64,000 nt of DNA, taken from Clostridiales bacterium. Lineage in GTDB: Bacteria > Bacillota > Clostridia > Oscillospirales > Oscillospiraceae. The notes beneath the pieces were generated by a model. It saw only the letters and a program-made list of their open reading frames with translations, searched no databases and was not told where the DNA came from. Location of the stretch: contig SFFE01000004.1 in the NCBI GenBank assembly GCA_004556965.1, positions 1 to 64,000 on the forward strand, in the 5' to 3' direction. Made by a program: the position numbers and the translations under genes. Positions 63,869 through 64,000 of this stretch are shown here, piece by piece. The stretch's first letter is position 1; each line of letters starts with the position of its first letter.

Positions 63869-64000
63869 GTGCCCAGAAGAGGTAACGTTCCCAAAAGAGA
63901 AATTTTGCCTGATCCGATGTATAACAGCGTGCTGGTGACCAAGCTCATCAACAGCGTCATGCTCGACGGCAAAAAGGGTGTTGCTCAGAAGGTCGTTTAC
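63869..64000 (+). CDS. rpsG: 30S ribosomal protein S7 (start only)
   Basis: The first 44 codons of S7: VPRRGNVPKREILPDPMYNS and KLINSVMLDGKKGVAQKVVY are the standard N-terminus. The start is GTG 63869 behind AAGGAGGG at 63854-63861. The gene runs off the window at 64000. Confidence 0.96.
   Translation, partial: MPRRGNVPKREILPDPMYNSVLVTKLINSVMLDGKKGVAQKVVY

Overview
The window looks like a GC-rich gut Firmicute of class Clostridia, most likely of the Oscillospiraceae type. The evidence is the gene content: a butyrate-type acyl-CoA:acetate CoA-transferase, S-layer (SLH) surface proteins, an SRP RNA of the long type next to dnaX-ybaB, an FMN-riboswitch rib regulon, a GT5-GH13 glycogen enzyme and a wHTH-LicC-LicA fusion. 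Species cannot be fixed from the sequence alone.

Layout. 1-1680: end of an integrative element with a large serine recombinase, joined to a 5'-truncated XRE-type membrane regulator (1673-2260). 2270-5405: TetR regulator divergent from an orphan adenine methyltransferase, then the CoA-transferase. 5499-11586: an accessory island with a face-off control region (ImmA peptidase to the left, S24 autoproteolytic repressor to the right), small Zn-ribbon and HTH proteins, a Y-family polymerase, a YolD-like protein and two unknown cargo genes. It is followed by a repeat- and hairpin-rich gap that abuts tRNA-Ser (12128-12220). 12397-16353: ferritin-like protein, rsmE, ybaB, dnaX, SRP RNA, tRNA-Ala and a 165-bp tandem repeat. 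16769-28743: Na/Pi cotransporter and two S-layer proteins, one of 2682 residues. 28801-35439: patatin, glycogen synthase-amylase fusion and branching enzyme. 35598-38082: VOC protein, secreted caspase-like protein and lipoprotein. 38092-42446: FMN riboswitch and ribD-ribE-ribBA-ribH-HAD. 42492-46943: SSB-like protein, deoC, small membrane proteins, infC-rpmI-rplT and a YpsA-like protein. 47027-47999: second FMN riboswitch and ribU. 48028-54845: SpoVB-like flippase, divergent from a lic-type operon (wHTH-cytidylyltransferase-choline kinase, 60-aa membrane protein, NCS1 permease, nucleotidyltransferase-PLP enzyme fusion). 54920-61242: an AT-richer surface-polysaccharide operon (GT4, Wzx, Wzy, GT2, sulfotransferase). 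61458-64000: XRE regulator, TIM-barrel protein, rpsL and the start of rpsG.

How the parts fit. Genes 49556-54845 look like a route for taking up and CTP-activating phosphocholine and a second phospho-amino compound for surface decoration. They lie tail to tail with a polysaccharide assembly operon that could supply the acceptor. Riboflavin synthesis and uptake are both placed under FMN control. The 5.5-11.6 kb island reads as a self-regulated, damage-responsive mutagenesis cassette. The most unusual signals are the phased YYGCAWAC repeat array at the end of that island, the palindrome around the promoter of the wHTH-LicC-LicA gene, the nucleotidyltransferase-PLP fusion, the duplicated half-domains of the giant adhesin and the AUC start of infC.
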